Shown: in pieces, positions 35,164 to 42,740 of the stretch
How the letters are laid out: the number at the start of each line of letters is the position of its first letter
Position numbering within the stretch: the first letter of the stretch is position 1
Assembly: GCF_000717875.1 (NCBI RefSeq)
Contig: NZ_JOCT01000022.1
Span: forward strand, 62,001 to 126,000
Direction of reading: 5' to 3'
DNA from: Streptomyces sp. NRRL S-455
GTDB taxonomy: Bacteria > Actinomycetota > Actinomycetes > Streptomycetales > Streptomycetaceae
DNA: 64,000 nucleotides
Notes under the pieces: generated by a model
Databases searched by the model: none
Told to the model about the DNA's origin: nothing
Seen by the model: only the letters and a program-made list of their open reading frames with translations
Program-made: the position numbers and the translations under genes

Positions 35164-36029
35164 GACGCGCGCTCCAGGACGAGGTCGAAGCGGGCGTGCC
35201 GGAAGGGGTTGGGCACGCCGAACTCCCGGGCGAGGGACGGGTCGTCGGTCATCGCGAAGTCCTGGACGAGGCTCCGCTTCACGGCGAACACCGCGTCGGA
35301 GTCGAGGTAGTCGCCACCGGCCACGAAGATGTGGGTGGTGACGGGCGTGTGTTCCGCGGCGGTGGCGATGAAGTGGATGTGCGCGGGACGGTAGGGGTGC
35401 CGTCCGGTCGCGCGCAGCAGGTCGCCGACCGGGCCGTCGGTGGGGATCGGGTACGGCGCCGGGACGCAGGTGCGGAACCAGAAGCGGCCCTCGGTGTCCG
35501 CGGTGAACAGTCCGCGCCCGTTGCCGGCGGGCTGCACGCCGGGCTGCTGGACGTCGTAGTAGCCCTTGTCGTCGGCCTGCCAGACGTCGACGGCGGCGCC
35601 GGGCAGCGGGGTGCCGTCCTCGGACCGCACCCGGCCGCTGACGACGCACGGCTCGCCGCCGCCGACCAGGTCGATGTCGTCACCGAGGGCGCGGACCGGC
35701 GACTCGGTCATGTGGAAGGGCCCCAGCACGGTCGACTCGGTGGCCCCGGGCGCGTGGTGGCCGTGGACGGTCTCCACGAGCATGGAGAGGCCGAGCACGT
35801 CGGACAGCAGGATGAACTCCTGCCGGGTGTCGGTGCAGGCCTGTCCGGTCGCCGTGAGGAAGGCGATCGTCTTCTCCCACTCCTCCTGCGTGAGCCGGGT
35901 CTCGCGCGCGAAGTCGTGCAGGTGGCGGACGAGGCCGGTGAGCAGCTCGCGCAGCCGCGGGTCGGCGGTCCCGCGGAGACTGGCGACGGCCTGCTCGGTG
36001 ACGCTGGCCCCGGTCGCGTCGGTGGTCAT
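35160..36029 (-). CDS. Hydroxyquinol 1,2-dioxygenase (intradiol ring-cleavage)
   Basis: 289 residues from ATG 36029, six nt after GAGGAG; the frame upstream to 36083 adds an acidic run and is less likely. The N-terminal dioxygenase helix domain is present (FILLSDVLGLSMLVETVHGH), then TESTVLGPFHM and the catalytic beta domain VDVWQADDKGYYDVQQPG (Tyr ligand), HPYRPAHIHFIATAAEH (Tyr, His, His ligands). These four residues bind ferric iron in all intradiol enzymes. Hydroxyquinol is opened to maleylacetate. Operon context (monooxygenase upstream, maleylacetate reductase overlapping downstream) fixes the substrate class. Confidence 0.93.
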   Translation of the reverse strand: MTTDATGASVTEQAVASLRGTADPRLRELLTGLVRHLHDFARETRLTQEEWEKTIAFLTATGQACTDTRQEFILLSDVLGLSMLVETVHGHHAPGATESTVLGPFHMTESPVRALGDDIDLVGGGEPCVVSGRVRSEDGTPLPGAAVDVWQADDKGYYDVQQPGVQPAGNGRGLFTADTEGRFWFRTCVPAPYPIPTDGPVGDLLRATGRHPYRPAHIHFIATAAEHTPVTTHIFVAGGDYLDSDAVFAVKRSLVQDFAMTDDPSLAREFGVPNPFRHARFDLVLERAS

Positions 36030-36093
36030 CCCCGGCTCCTCGTCGTCGGCGTCCGCTTCTTCCGTTTCTTCCTCTTCATCCATGATGGCGCGC

Positions 36094-37833
36094 TCAGGCG
36101 TGTCCGAGGATCCGCCGGAGAGCGTCGGCCAGCAGCTCTCCGGCGTCCGGGGCGGCCGAGGCGTGCCGGAAGGCGACGAACCCGTCGGGGCGGACGAGCA
36201 GGGCGCCTCCGTCGGAGATCTCGCTGAGTCGCGCCCAGTCCCCGTAGGGGTCCTCGTACTCCTGCCCGGGGCCGATCACCACCGTGGCGATCTCCACCTC
36301 CTGGGCTTCGGCAGCCCGCACCCAGGCCTCTCCCCCGATGCCGGTCAGCAGGGTGAAGCGGCCCCGGCCGGCGGTGTCGAGGGTGGACAGGGTGCGGGTG
36401 CCGGAGGTGATCCAGGCGTGCGGGAGCCGGGCGCCGGGACGGGAGGAAGGCTGGTGGTACAGCTCGGGGTCGCGGTCGAAGCCGGGGTCGGGTGTGCCGT
36501 CCGGGACGATCGCCCCGGAGGTGTAGCGCTGGTTGAGGTCGACGCCGTGCGCGTTGAACTCGTAGACCTTGAAGGCGATCGCCTCGCGCAGTTCGGCGCG
36601 CTGCTTCTCGGCGGCCGCGGTGGCGTCCTTGCGGGCGGCGATGTTGGACCAGAGCTGCTCGGGGGTCTGCGGGGAGAGGCCGTCGAGCGCCTCGAAGATG
36701 GGGGCGGTTTCGCGGATGGAGCGGTTGGCGCGGGTGACGATCTGCCGGCCGATGGGCGCGCGTTCGGCGGTGTAACTGTCGAGCAGCCTGGGGTGGGCGG
36801 TGCCGTCGAGGACGAGCTTGAGCTTCCAGGCCAGGTTGTAGGCGTCCTGAATGGAGGTGTTGGAGCCGAGGCCGTTGGACGGCGGATGGCGGTGCACGGC
36901 GTCGCCGGCGCAGAACACGCGACCGTTCGCGTACGTCTCGGCGTACATCTCGTTGACGGTCCACGCCGAGGTCGATTTCACGGTCACCGGTACGTCGTCG
37001 TCCCCGACGAGTCCCCGGACGATGGACTCGGCGTACTCGGTGGTCAGGTCGGGGGCGCCGGCGGTCACGTCGTAGCCCCAGACGATCAGCCACTCGTTCC
37101 AGGGGCGGACGCAGCGCACCAGACCCGCTCCGATGCCGCCGACCGTCGCGCCGGGCGCGAGGACCCAGTAGAGGGTGGAGGGGCGGTGGGCGGTGTACCG
37201 GGCGAGGTCCGCCTCGAAGACGATGTTGATGCTGCCGGCCACGCCCATCTGGCCGCCCATCGGCAGACCGGCGTCCTCGGCGACCTTGGACCGTCCGCCG
37301 TCGGCGCCGATCAGGTACTTGGCGCGGATCTCGTACGTGTCACCGCGCAGCCGGTCTCGGACGGTGGCCGTGACGCCGTCGGCGTCCTGGGTGTGGGAGA
37401 CGTACTCGTTCTGGAAGCGGAGCCGGGTGCCGCGGGCGACGGCCGCGTTGACCAGGACCGGCTCCATGAGGTGCTGCGGCATGTCGCACATGCGGGTGGG
37501 GCTGGCGAGTTCGTGGGCGGCCTGCACGAGCGGGTCGTTGCCCCAGGAGCGCACCCGGCCCAGTTCCTCGCCCGCCAGGCTGGTGCAGAAGGTCGTGTTG
37601 CCCATCAGGTGCTGCGGGGTGGCCTGCGCGATGACCTCGTCCTCGACGCCGAGGTCGCGCAGCACCTCCATGGTGCGCTGGTTGGTGATGTGCGCGCGGG
37701 GGGTGTCGGCGAGGCTCGCGTAGCGGGTGACCACGATGTTGGGCACGCCGTAGGTGCTCAGGGCGAGCGCGGCCGAGGCACCGGCCGGGCCACTGCCCAC
37801 GATCAGGACGTCGGTCTCGACGACGGTGGACAC
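36094..37833 (-). CDS. FAD-dependent aromatic monooxygenase (resorcinol 4-hydroxylase/2,4-dichlorophenol hydroxylase-like)
   Basis: 579 residues; GTG 37833 seven nt after AGGAG. Class A flavoprotein hydroxylase: VLIVGSGPAGASAALALSTY (GxGxxG), YLIGADGGRSKVAEDAG (DG motif), and RVFCAGDAVHRHPPSNGLGS (GD motif). The C-terminal thioredoxin-like part carries FTLLTGIGGEAWVRAA and ALLVRPDGFVAFRH. Similar enzymes add a hydroxyl to phenols. With a hydroxyquinol dioxygenase next, the likely reaction is resorcinol or a related phenol to hydroxyquinol. It is the first gene of the operon and is divergent from its presumed activator. Confidence 0.9.
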   Translation of the reverse strand: MSTVVETDVLIVGSGPAGASAALALSTYGVPNIVVTRYASLADTPRAHITNQRTMEVLRDLGVEDEVIAQATPQHLMGNTTFCTSLAGEELGRVRSWGNDPLVQAAHELASPTRMCDMPQHLMEPVLVNAAVARGTRLRFQNEYVSHTQDADGVTATVRDRLRGDTYEIRAKYLIGADGGRSKVAEDAGLPMGGQMGVAGSINIVFEADLARYTAHRPSTLYWVLAPGATVGGIGAGLVRCVRPWNEWLIVWGYDVTAGAPDLTTEYAESIVRGLVGDDDVPVTVKSTSAWTVNEMYAETYANGRVFCAGDAVHRHPPSNGLGSNTSIQDAYNLAWKLKLVLDGTAHPRLLDSYTAERAPIGRQIVTRANRSIRETAPIFEALDGLSPQTPEQLWSNIAARKDATAAAEKQRAELREAIAFKVYEFNAHGVDLNQRYTSGAIVPDGTPDPGFDRDPELYHQPSSRPGARLPHAWITSGTRTLSTLDTAGRGRFTLLTGIGGEAWVRAAEAQEVEIATVVIGPGQEYEDPYGDWARLSEISDGGALLVRPDGFVAFRHASAAPDAGELLADALRRILGHA

Positions 37834-37908
37834 GGGGTGCTCCTGCGAAGAGAGGTCGGGCGGCGGGGAGTTGGATGTTCATGATCATGGCGTGCTCGGT
37901 CCGGCCGC

Positions 37909-37931
37909 GGGTGTCTCATTACGAGACACCC
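37909..37931. promoter_or_regulatory. 23-bp perfect palindrome in the divergent promoter of the hydroxyquinol operon (copy 1)
   Basis: GGGTGTCTC (37909-37917), ATTAC spacer, GAGACACCC (37923-37931). It lies 75 bp before the monooxygenase start and 59 bp before the regulator start. A near-identical site occurs upstream of the YceI-like gene. The TGTCTC/GAGACA type of palindrome is known for AcoR/DhaR-like activators. Confidence 0.75.
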
Positions 37932-37990
37932 CCGGGGGACCGACCCGCGGTTGTTGGGCGTTCAACGGAACCCGCTACGGTGGCTGTGCC

Positions 37991-39736
37991 GTGACCACCA
38001 CAGACCCCTCCCCCGCAGCCACCACCCTGTCCTCGCTGCGCCTCGCCCGCGAGCGCTTCCTGTCGGGATGCCCGCTGCCCGACGGCGTGCCGGAGGAGGT
38101 CGTCGCGGCGTGGCGGCGGGCGCGGTTCTTCGGAGTGCCGCACGACTTGGAGGGGCCGACCGCGGGCCCGGCGCGACCTGTCGATTCGGCGCTGATCGCT
38201 GCCGCCCGGCCGGTGGCGGACCGGATCGTCCCCGCCCTGGGCACGGGCGGGTCGGTCCTCGTCCTCACCGACGAGCGGCTGCGCGTGCTGTGGACGGCGG
38301 GAAGCATGGCCGGGCTCGACGCGGGCGCGGTTCTGTCGGAGCAGGAGGTCGGCAGCAACAGCGCGGCCCTGGCTCTGCGCACCCGGCGCCGGGCCGAGAT
38401 GCACGGGCCCGAGCACTTCCTCGACCGGTGGCAGGACGTGTCCGCCGTGAGCGTTCCGCTGCTCGGGCCGGAGAACGGTCAGGTGCTCGGCACGGTGACC
38501 GTCGCGTCGCCGCTGTGCGCGGTACGCCCGCATCCGCAGGCGGCCCTGGCCGAGGCGGCGGCGACCGCTGTGGAGGCGGAGCTGCGGGCGCGGGCGGGGC
38601 GGGTCGAGCGGGTGCTGCTGGACGCGTACCTGCGGGCCGGGCAGGACCGGGCCGTGGCTGCCCTCGACGGCCGCAACCGGCTGATCAGCGCTGCCGCGCA
38701 ACGGTTGGCGACGTCGGAGGTCCTGGCGGCGCTGGAGCGTAGGGCGGTCAGCGCGCGGCACGCGGACGGCACGGCTCCGGCGACGTCGCCCGAGGCGGCG
38801 GTGGTGTCCGGGCTCGTGGAGTTGCCGGAGGGCGCCGGGTGCACCGCACGGATCAACCCGGTGCGTCTGGACGGAGCGGTCGTGGGAATCGTCGCCCTCC
38901 TGGAACCGGTCGACGCTCCGCCGCCCCCGGTGCCGGGCTCGTCTGCTCCGTCGGTTGCCCTGACCGGCTCCTCGGGCCCCTGGCGGCACGCCGTCGGTCG
39001 CGCGGTCGAGCTCGCGCGCTCCCGCGAGCCGCTGCTGCTCACCGGTGAGCGGGGCGTGGGCAAGTCCGCCCTGGCCCGGGAACTGCTGGGGCCCGGCCCC
39101 GTCCAGGAGGCGGACGCGGCGCGGGACGCCGGACTGGCACAGGCCCTGCCCGCCTGGCAGGCCGACCGCCCACTGCTGCTCCGTCACGCCGAGCGTCTCG
39201 CACAGCCCGGCGTGGCCGCGCTCAACTCCCTGCTCGACGCGCACCCCGACACCCCGCTCCTGGTCACCTACACGCCCGGCACTCCGGTCGGCCCCTGTCT
39301 ACAGCGCCTGCTGGACAAGCTGTCCGCCCGTTCGGTGACCCTCCCCCCACTGCGGGAACGCACCGAGGACATACGGGAGCTGCTGCCGGCCCTCGCCCCG
39401 CGGCCGGCGCCCGGGCAGCCGCCCTTGACGTGGACCCTCGACGCCCTGCGCGCCCTCGAGCTGTATCCGTGGCCCGGGAACGTCACGGAGCTTGCCCATG
39501 TCGTCCGGGCTCTCGCGGAGCACCGGCGGCTGTCCGGGCCGGTCCGCCGGGCGGAGCTGCCGGACGCCGTGCGGGAAGGACCGGCCGCGCGCCCCCTCAG
39601 CCCGATGGAACACGCCGAGCGCGCCGCGATCCTGGAGGCCCTGCGCCTGCACGGCGGCAACAAGGCCCGTGCGGCGACGGCGCTGGGGATAGGAAGGGCG
39701 ACGCTGTATCGCAAGCTGCGGGGATACCGGGGCTGA
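37991..39736 (+). CDS. GAF-domain, Fis-type activator (AcoR/DhaR-like) without the sigma-54 contact motif
   Basis: 581 residues from GTG 37991. Residues about 1-200 contain a GAF-like sensor (LVLTDERLRVLWTAGSMAGL; LSEQEVGSNSAALALRTRRR, a hallmark of this group). Residues about 330-500 are a shortened AAA+ domain with a Walker A loop (LLLTGERGVGKSALARELLG), but the GAFTGA loop needed to engage sigma-54 is absent. The end is a Fis-type helix-turn-helix (RAAILEALRLHGGNKARAAT then ALGIGRATLYRKLRGYRG). Streptomyces lack sigma-54, so it must act with a normal sigma factor. It is divergent from the hydroxyquinol operon, which it presumably activates in response to phenols. Confidence 0.88.
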   Translation: MTTTDPSPAATTLSSLRLARERFLSGCPLPDGVPEEVVAAWRRARFFGVPHDLEGPTAGPARPVDSALIAAARPVADRIVPALGTGGSVLVLTDERLRVLWTAGSMAGLDAGAVLSEQEVGSNSAALALRTRRRAEMHGPEHFLDRWQDVSAVSVPLLGPENGQVLGTVTVASPLCAVRPHPQAALAEAAATAVEAELRARAGRVERVLLDAYLRAGQDRAVAALDGRNRLISAAAQRLATSEVLAALERRAVSARHADGTAPATSPEAAVVSGLVELPEGAGCTARINPVRLDGAVVGIVALLEPVDAPPPPVPGSSAPSVALTGSSGPWRHAVGRAVELARSREPLLLTGERGVGKSALARELLGPGPVQEADAARDAGLAQALPAWQADRPLLLRHAERLAQPGVAALNSLLDAHPDTPLLVTYTPGTPVGPCLQRLLDKLSARSVTLPPLRERTEDIRELLPALAPRPAPGQPPLTWTLDALRALELYPWPGNVTELAHVVRALAEHRRLSGPVRRAELPDAVREGPAARPLSPMEHAERAAILEALRLHGGNKARAATALGIGRATLYRKLRGYRG

Positions 39737-39777
39737 GGAGCTGGGCGCGGTGGGCCACCCGGGCCTCGTCGGAAAAC

Positions 39778-39817
39778 AGCTCGGGCGGGTCGGGAAGCTT
39801 CCCGACCCGCCCGAGCT
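39778..39817. terminator. 40-bp perfect palindrome, likely bidirectional terminator
   Basis: Perfect inverted repeat with arms AGCTCGGGCGGGTCGGGAAG and its complement. It sits 7 bp beyond the 3' end of tRNA-Leu and 41 bp after the activator gene. On the minus strand it is followed by GTTTTCC, so it best serves as the tRNA terminator. Confidence 0.85.
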
Positions 39818-39824
39818 GGTCCGT

Positions 39825-39908
39825 GTCCGAGGGGGGACTTGAACCCCCACGCCCGATAAAGGGCACTAGCACCTCAAGCTAGCGCGTCTGCCATTCCGCC
39901 ACCCGGAC
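39825..39908 (-). tRNA. tRNA-Leu (anticodon GAG)
   Basis: 84 nt without encoded CCA. The acceptor stem pairs GTCCGGG with CTCGGAC, the T arm contains the loop TTCAAGT (GGGGGTTCAAGTCCCCC), and the anticodon loop is TTGAGGT between CTAGC and GCTAG, giving anticodon GAG, which reads CUC and CUU. A long variable arm (GTGCCCTTTATCGGGCGT) is typical of leucine tRNAs. Own promoter and terminator are visible. Confidence 0.97.
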
Positions 39909-39956
39909 GAGGTGTCCGCCGCCTCGCGGGGGCTGTTCCCCGCGGCGACAGGGACA

Positions 39957-39985
39957 ACCATACCAAGGTTTCGGAGTGCCTTTCA
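39957..39985 (-). promoter_or_regulatory. Promoter of tRNA-Leu
   Basis: On the minus strand TGAAAG (39985-39980) and TATGGT (39962-39957) are 17 bp apart, a good housekeeping sigma spacing. Transcription would begin about 40 nt before the mature 5' end at 39908. Confidence 0.55.
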
Positions 39986-40050
39986 CCTGCGTTTCCTTCC
40001 ATATGGCGGGGGTCCGGGACCTCGCCCTGCGATACGCCTAGGGTCACACC

Positions 40051-41382
40051 ATGAGTGACTGGATGGTTACGCAGAGCCCTCTCGCAGGGCGCCGCCCGCG
40101 TGCGCTGTCGCCCTTCAGGGAGCATCTGCGGGACACGTTCTGGTTCGCCCCGACCGCCGCGATGGTGAGTGTCTTCGTGGTCTGGGTGGCGGCGCAGGCG
40201 CTCGACACGGCCGTCGTCGAGGCGCTCCAGGAGGACGGCGACTACGAGACGCTGGACGAGCTGCTGCGGTTCGCGCAGGACGCGAAGACCGTCGTGAACG
40301 TCGTCAGCTCGGCGATGATGACCTTCATCGGTGTCGTCTTCAGCATCTCGCTGGTGGCCGTGCAGATGGCGAGCGGGCAGTTCACCCCCCGTGTGGTGCG
40401 GCTCTTCGTGCGCAGCCGGATCACCAAGGCGACCTTCGCGGTGTTCCTGGCGACCTTCGTGCTGACCCTGCTGGTCCTGACGGCCTTCGACACCGCCGAC
40501 GACCCTCGTGACGTGTCGACGCTGCCTTTGGTGCAGTCGGTCCTCACACTCTGCATGGTCGCGCTGAGCCTGCTGCTCTTCGTCCTGTACGTGAACGCCA
40601 CACTGCGGCTGATGCGGGTCAGCCATGTGATCGCGCGGATCGCCGCGGAGTCCTTCCGGGTGATCGCCTCGATGCCCGCGCCGACGGGCGGACAGGACAT
40701 GCCCGGCCTCGGTTCCGTGACCGCGTGGGTGCCGCACGAGGGCCGGGCGGGTGTGCTGCGGGACGTGCACGTCGCACGGCTGGTGCGGGTGGCGCGCAAG
40801 CACGGGGTCGTGCTGCGGCTGGTCCCGCGGATCGGGGACTTCGTGGTGCCGGGCACGCCTGTGCTGGCGGTGCACGGCGGCTCCGCGCCGCCGCGCGGCG
40901 CGCTGCGCTATACGACATCGGTGGGCGTGGAGCGGACCTACCACCAGGATCTCGGCTTCGGGCTGCGGCAGTTGTCCGACATCGCGCTGCGCGCCCTGTC
41001 TCCGGCGATCAACGATCCGACGACGGCCGTCCAGGCGCTGGACCGTGTCGTGCAGCTCCTGGCCGCGCTGAGCCGGTATCCACTGGACGCCGCCCTGCAC
41101 CGCGACCGCGACGGCACGGTGCGGCTGGTGCAGCCCGTGCCGGGGTGGACCCAGCTGGTCGATCTGGGGTTCACCGAGGTACGGGGATGCGCTGTCGGGA
41201 GCCCGCAGGTGTCGCGCCGGATGCTGGCCGGGCTGGACGACCTGATGCTGCTCGCGCCACCGGAGCGCCGCGAGCCGCTGCTGCGCCATCGCGAGCTGCT
41301 CCGCCAGGCGGTCGACGAGTCGGCCCTGAGCCCGGCGGACCGCGCGTTCGCCCTGCGCCCGGACCGGCAGGGCATCGGCTGA
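40051..41382 (+). CDS. DUF2254 integral membrane protein
   Basis: 443 residues, ATG 40051. Four membrane segments occupy the first 200 residues (FWFAPTAAMVSVFVVWVAAQ; VVNVVSSAMMTFIGVVFSIS; ATFAVFLATFVLTLLVLTAF; VALSLLLFVLYVNATLRLMR), followed by a cytoplasmic part with the DUF2254 signature VERTYHQDLGFGLRQLSDIA and LRALSPAINDPTTAVQALDR. The family is widespread but has no established role; channel-like functions have been suggested. No ribosome site is present; TAGGGT lies 6 nt before the ATG, so the message is probably leaderless. Confidence 0.87.
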   Translation: MSDWMVTQSPLAGRRPRALSPFREHLRDTFWFAPTAAMVSVFVVWVAAQALDTAVVEALQEDGDYETLDELLRFAQDAKTVVNVVSSAMMTFIGVVFSISLVAVQMASGQFTPRVVRLFVRSRITKATFAVFLATFVLTLLVLTAFDTADDPRDVSTLPLVQSVLTLCMVALSLLLFVLYVNATLRLMRVSHVIARIAAESFRVIASMPAPTGGQDMPGLGSVTAWVPHEGRAGVLRDVHVARLVRVARKHGVVLRLVPRIGDFVVPGTPVLAVHGGSAPPRGALRYTTSVGVERTYHQDLGFGLRQLSDIALRALSPAINDPTTAVQALDRVVQLLAALSRYPLDAALHRDRDGTVRLVQPVPGWTQLVDLGFTEVRGCAVGSPQVSRRMLAGLDDLMLLAPPERREPLLRHRELLRQAVDESALSPADRAFALRPDRQGIG

Positions 41383-41452
41383 CCGGCTCCGGCCGGCCGA
41401 TGCCCCGGCGGTCTCTGCTCACGGCAGCAGCTGGCACTCCGGGAAGTTTCCG

Positions 41453-41580
41453 GCAGCCACTCCCCCACCGGTGTCCGTGTCACCCGAGGACGTTCCCGCA
41501 GCCACTCCCCCGCCGGTGTCCGTGTCACCCGGGGAAGTCCCCCGGCAGCCGCTCCGCCGCCGGTCCCGGTGTCACCCCGC
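41453..41580. repeat. Three direct repeats of about 45 bp
   Basis: Units starting at 41453, 41498 and 41545 share GCAGCCACTCC, CGGTG and GTCCGTGTCACCC blocks. The first two are nearly identical (45 bp apart), the third is more diverged (47 bp apart). They lie between converging genes (DUF2254 protein and Tat-signal TIM-barrel protein). No function is apparent. Confidence 0.7.
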
Positions 41581-41600
41581 GCACCTCGCTCGCACGGCCG

Positions 41601-42659
41601 TCAGCACTTCTCCCGCAGCGAGTGCAGGTGCGCGCTGGAGCGGCGGGCGAAGGTGAAGGACTCGGCCGGGTTGTCGTGCTCGGCCTGCCAATGGTGGGCC
41701 AGACGGTGGCCGCGCAGCCGGGTCACGGCCGAGATGAACCGCTGGTAGTCGATGTCGCCGTCGCCCACGTCGGTCATGCGGTAGCCGTACGGGTTCGACG
41801 GGTCGCTCTCGCCGTCCTTCACGTGGAACAGCGGATAGCGGTCGGGCCTGCGCAGGACGTAGTGGAGCGGTTCGAACGGCGCGGGCGTGCCGTCGGGCCG
41901 CTTGGAGAACCGGAACTGGCCCACGTACGCCCAGTAGATGTCCATCTCCAGGTAGACGAGGTCCGGGTCGGTCTCCTTGAGCAGGACGTCGTAGAGCCGG
42001 ACCTTGGGGTTGTCGGTGGCGAAGGAGAACTCCTCGGAGTGGTTGTGCTGGTAGAACTTCATGCCCCGGGCCCTGGCGGCCGCGCCGTAGGTGTTGAAGT
42101 CCTCGGCGGCGCGCTTCCAGGCGTCCACGGTCGAGCCGTAGCGGAACGGGCCGGCGGCCGTGCCGATGTGCTTCAGACCGAGGGCCTGGGCATCGTCGAG
42201 GACCTTCTCGAGGTTCTGGGCGAAGGTGTAGGCCTTCGGGTCGTCGGAGTAGTAGCCGACGTGGCTGCCGATGGGGTTCAGGCCGTGGTTGCGGGCCAGC
42301 CGCTTGAGCTGGGCGAGCGTGATGGGGCCGGCCGAGCCCTGGGTGTAGCCGGCGAACTCGACCTCGTCGTAGCCGTACCGCTCCAGTTCGGCGAAGACGG
42401 GGCCGAAACCGAGGGTGGAGACCTTGTCGCGCAGGCTGTAGAGCTGGATGCCGAGGCGGCCGGGCGGCAGGACGGGGCGGCCGCGGCCCTTCGCCCCGGA
42501 CGCGGTGCCGGTGGCGGCCGTCGCGTTGTCCGTGGCGGCGGTCGCGGGGGACGCGGCACCGAGCAGGGCCGCGGCTGTGGCGCCCGCGGCCACGCCCAGC
42601 ATGCCTCGTCTGCTGAGGCGGTGGCTGAGCTCGGGGTCGGGCTGGGAGAAGCGGCTCAT
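41601..42659 (-). CDS. Tat-exported sugar phosphate isomerase/epimerase-like TIM-barrel protein
   Basis: 352 residues; ATG 42659 eight nt after AGGAG. The start has a twin-arginine signal (LSRRGMLGVAAGATAAALLG, cleavage near ATAATD). The mature protein is an AP-endonuclease-2 family barrel: LGIQLYSLRDKVSTLGFGPV, YGYDEVEFAGYT, MKFYQHNHSEEFSF, LVYLEMDIYWAYVGQ, YPLFHVKDGESDPSN, with His/Glu/Asp metal ligands. Relatives act on sugars or 3-keto-sugars. Being exported, it cannot act on a phosphorylated cytoplasmic sugar. It follows the ebo-like operon in the same direction and may belong to it. Confidence 0.87.
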   Translation of the reverse strand: MSRFSQPDPELSHRLSRRGMLGVAAGATAAALLGAASPATAATDNATAATGTASGAKGRGRPVLPPGRLGIQLYSLRDKVSTLGFGPVFAELERYGYDEVEFAGYTQGSAGPITLAQLKRLARNHGLNPIGSHVGYYSDDPKAYTFAQNLEKVLDDAQALGLKHIGTAAGPFRYGSTVDAWKRAAEDFNTYGAAARARGMKFYQHNHSEEFSFATDNPKVRLYDVLLKETDPDLVYLEMDIYWAYVGQFRFSKRPDGTPAPFEPLHYVLRRPDRYPLFHVKDGESDPSNPYGYRMTDVGDGDIDYQRFISAVTRLRGHRLAHHWQAEHDNPAESFTFARRSSAHLHSLREKC

Positions 42660-42740
42660 GTGTGGAACTCCTCGTGATCGCGGGGCGTTGTCAGTGGTGA
42701 GTGCTTCACTTGTGACCAGTCGGGACTGAGGGCTGAGGCG

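Noticed and set aside
35566..37884. 772-residue plus-strand frame
   Set aside because: Antisense to the monooxygenase and dioxygenase genes; no domain is recognisable.
39778..39908. Integration site of a mobile element at the tRNA-Leu gene
   Set aside because: No integrase gene, no direct repeat of the tRNA 3' end and no mobile cargo border were seen; the palindrome is a terminator.
41453..41580. CRISPR array
   Set aside because: Repeats are adjacent with no unique spacers, and no cas genes occur in the window.
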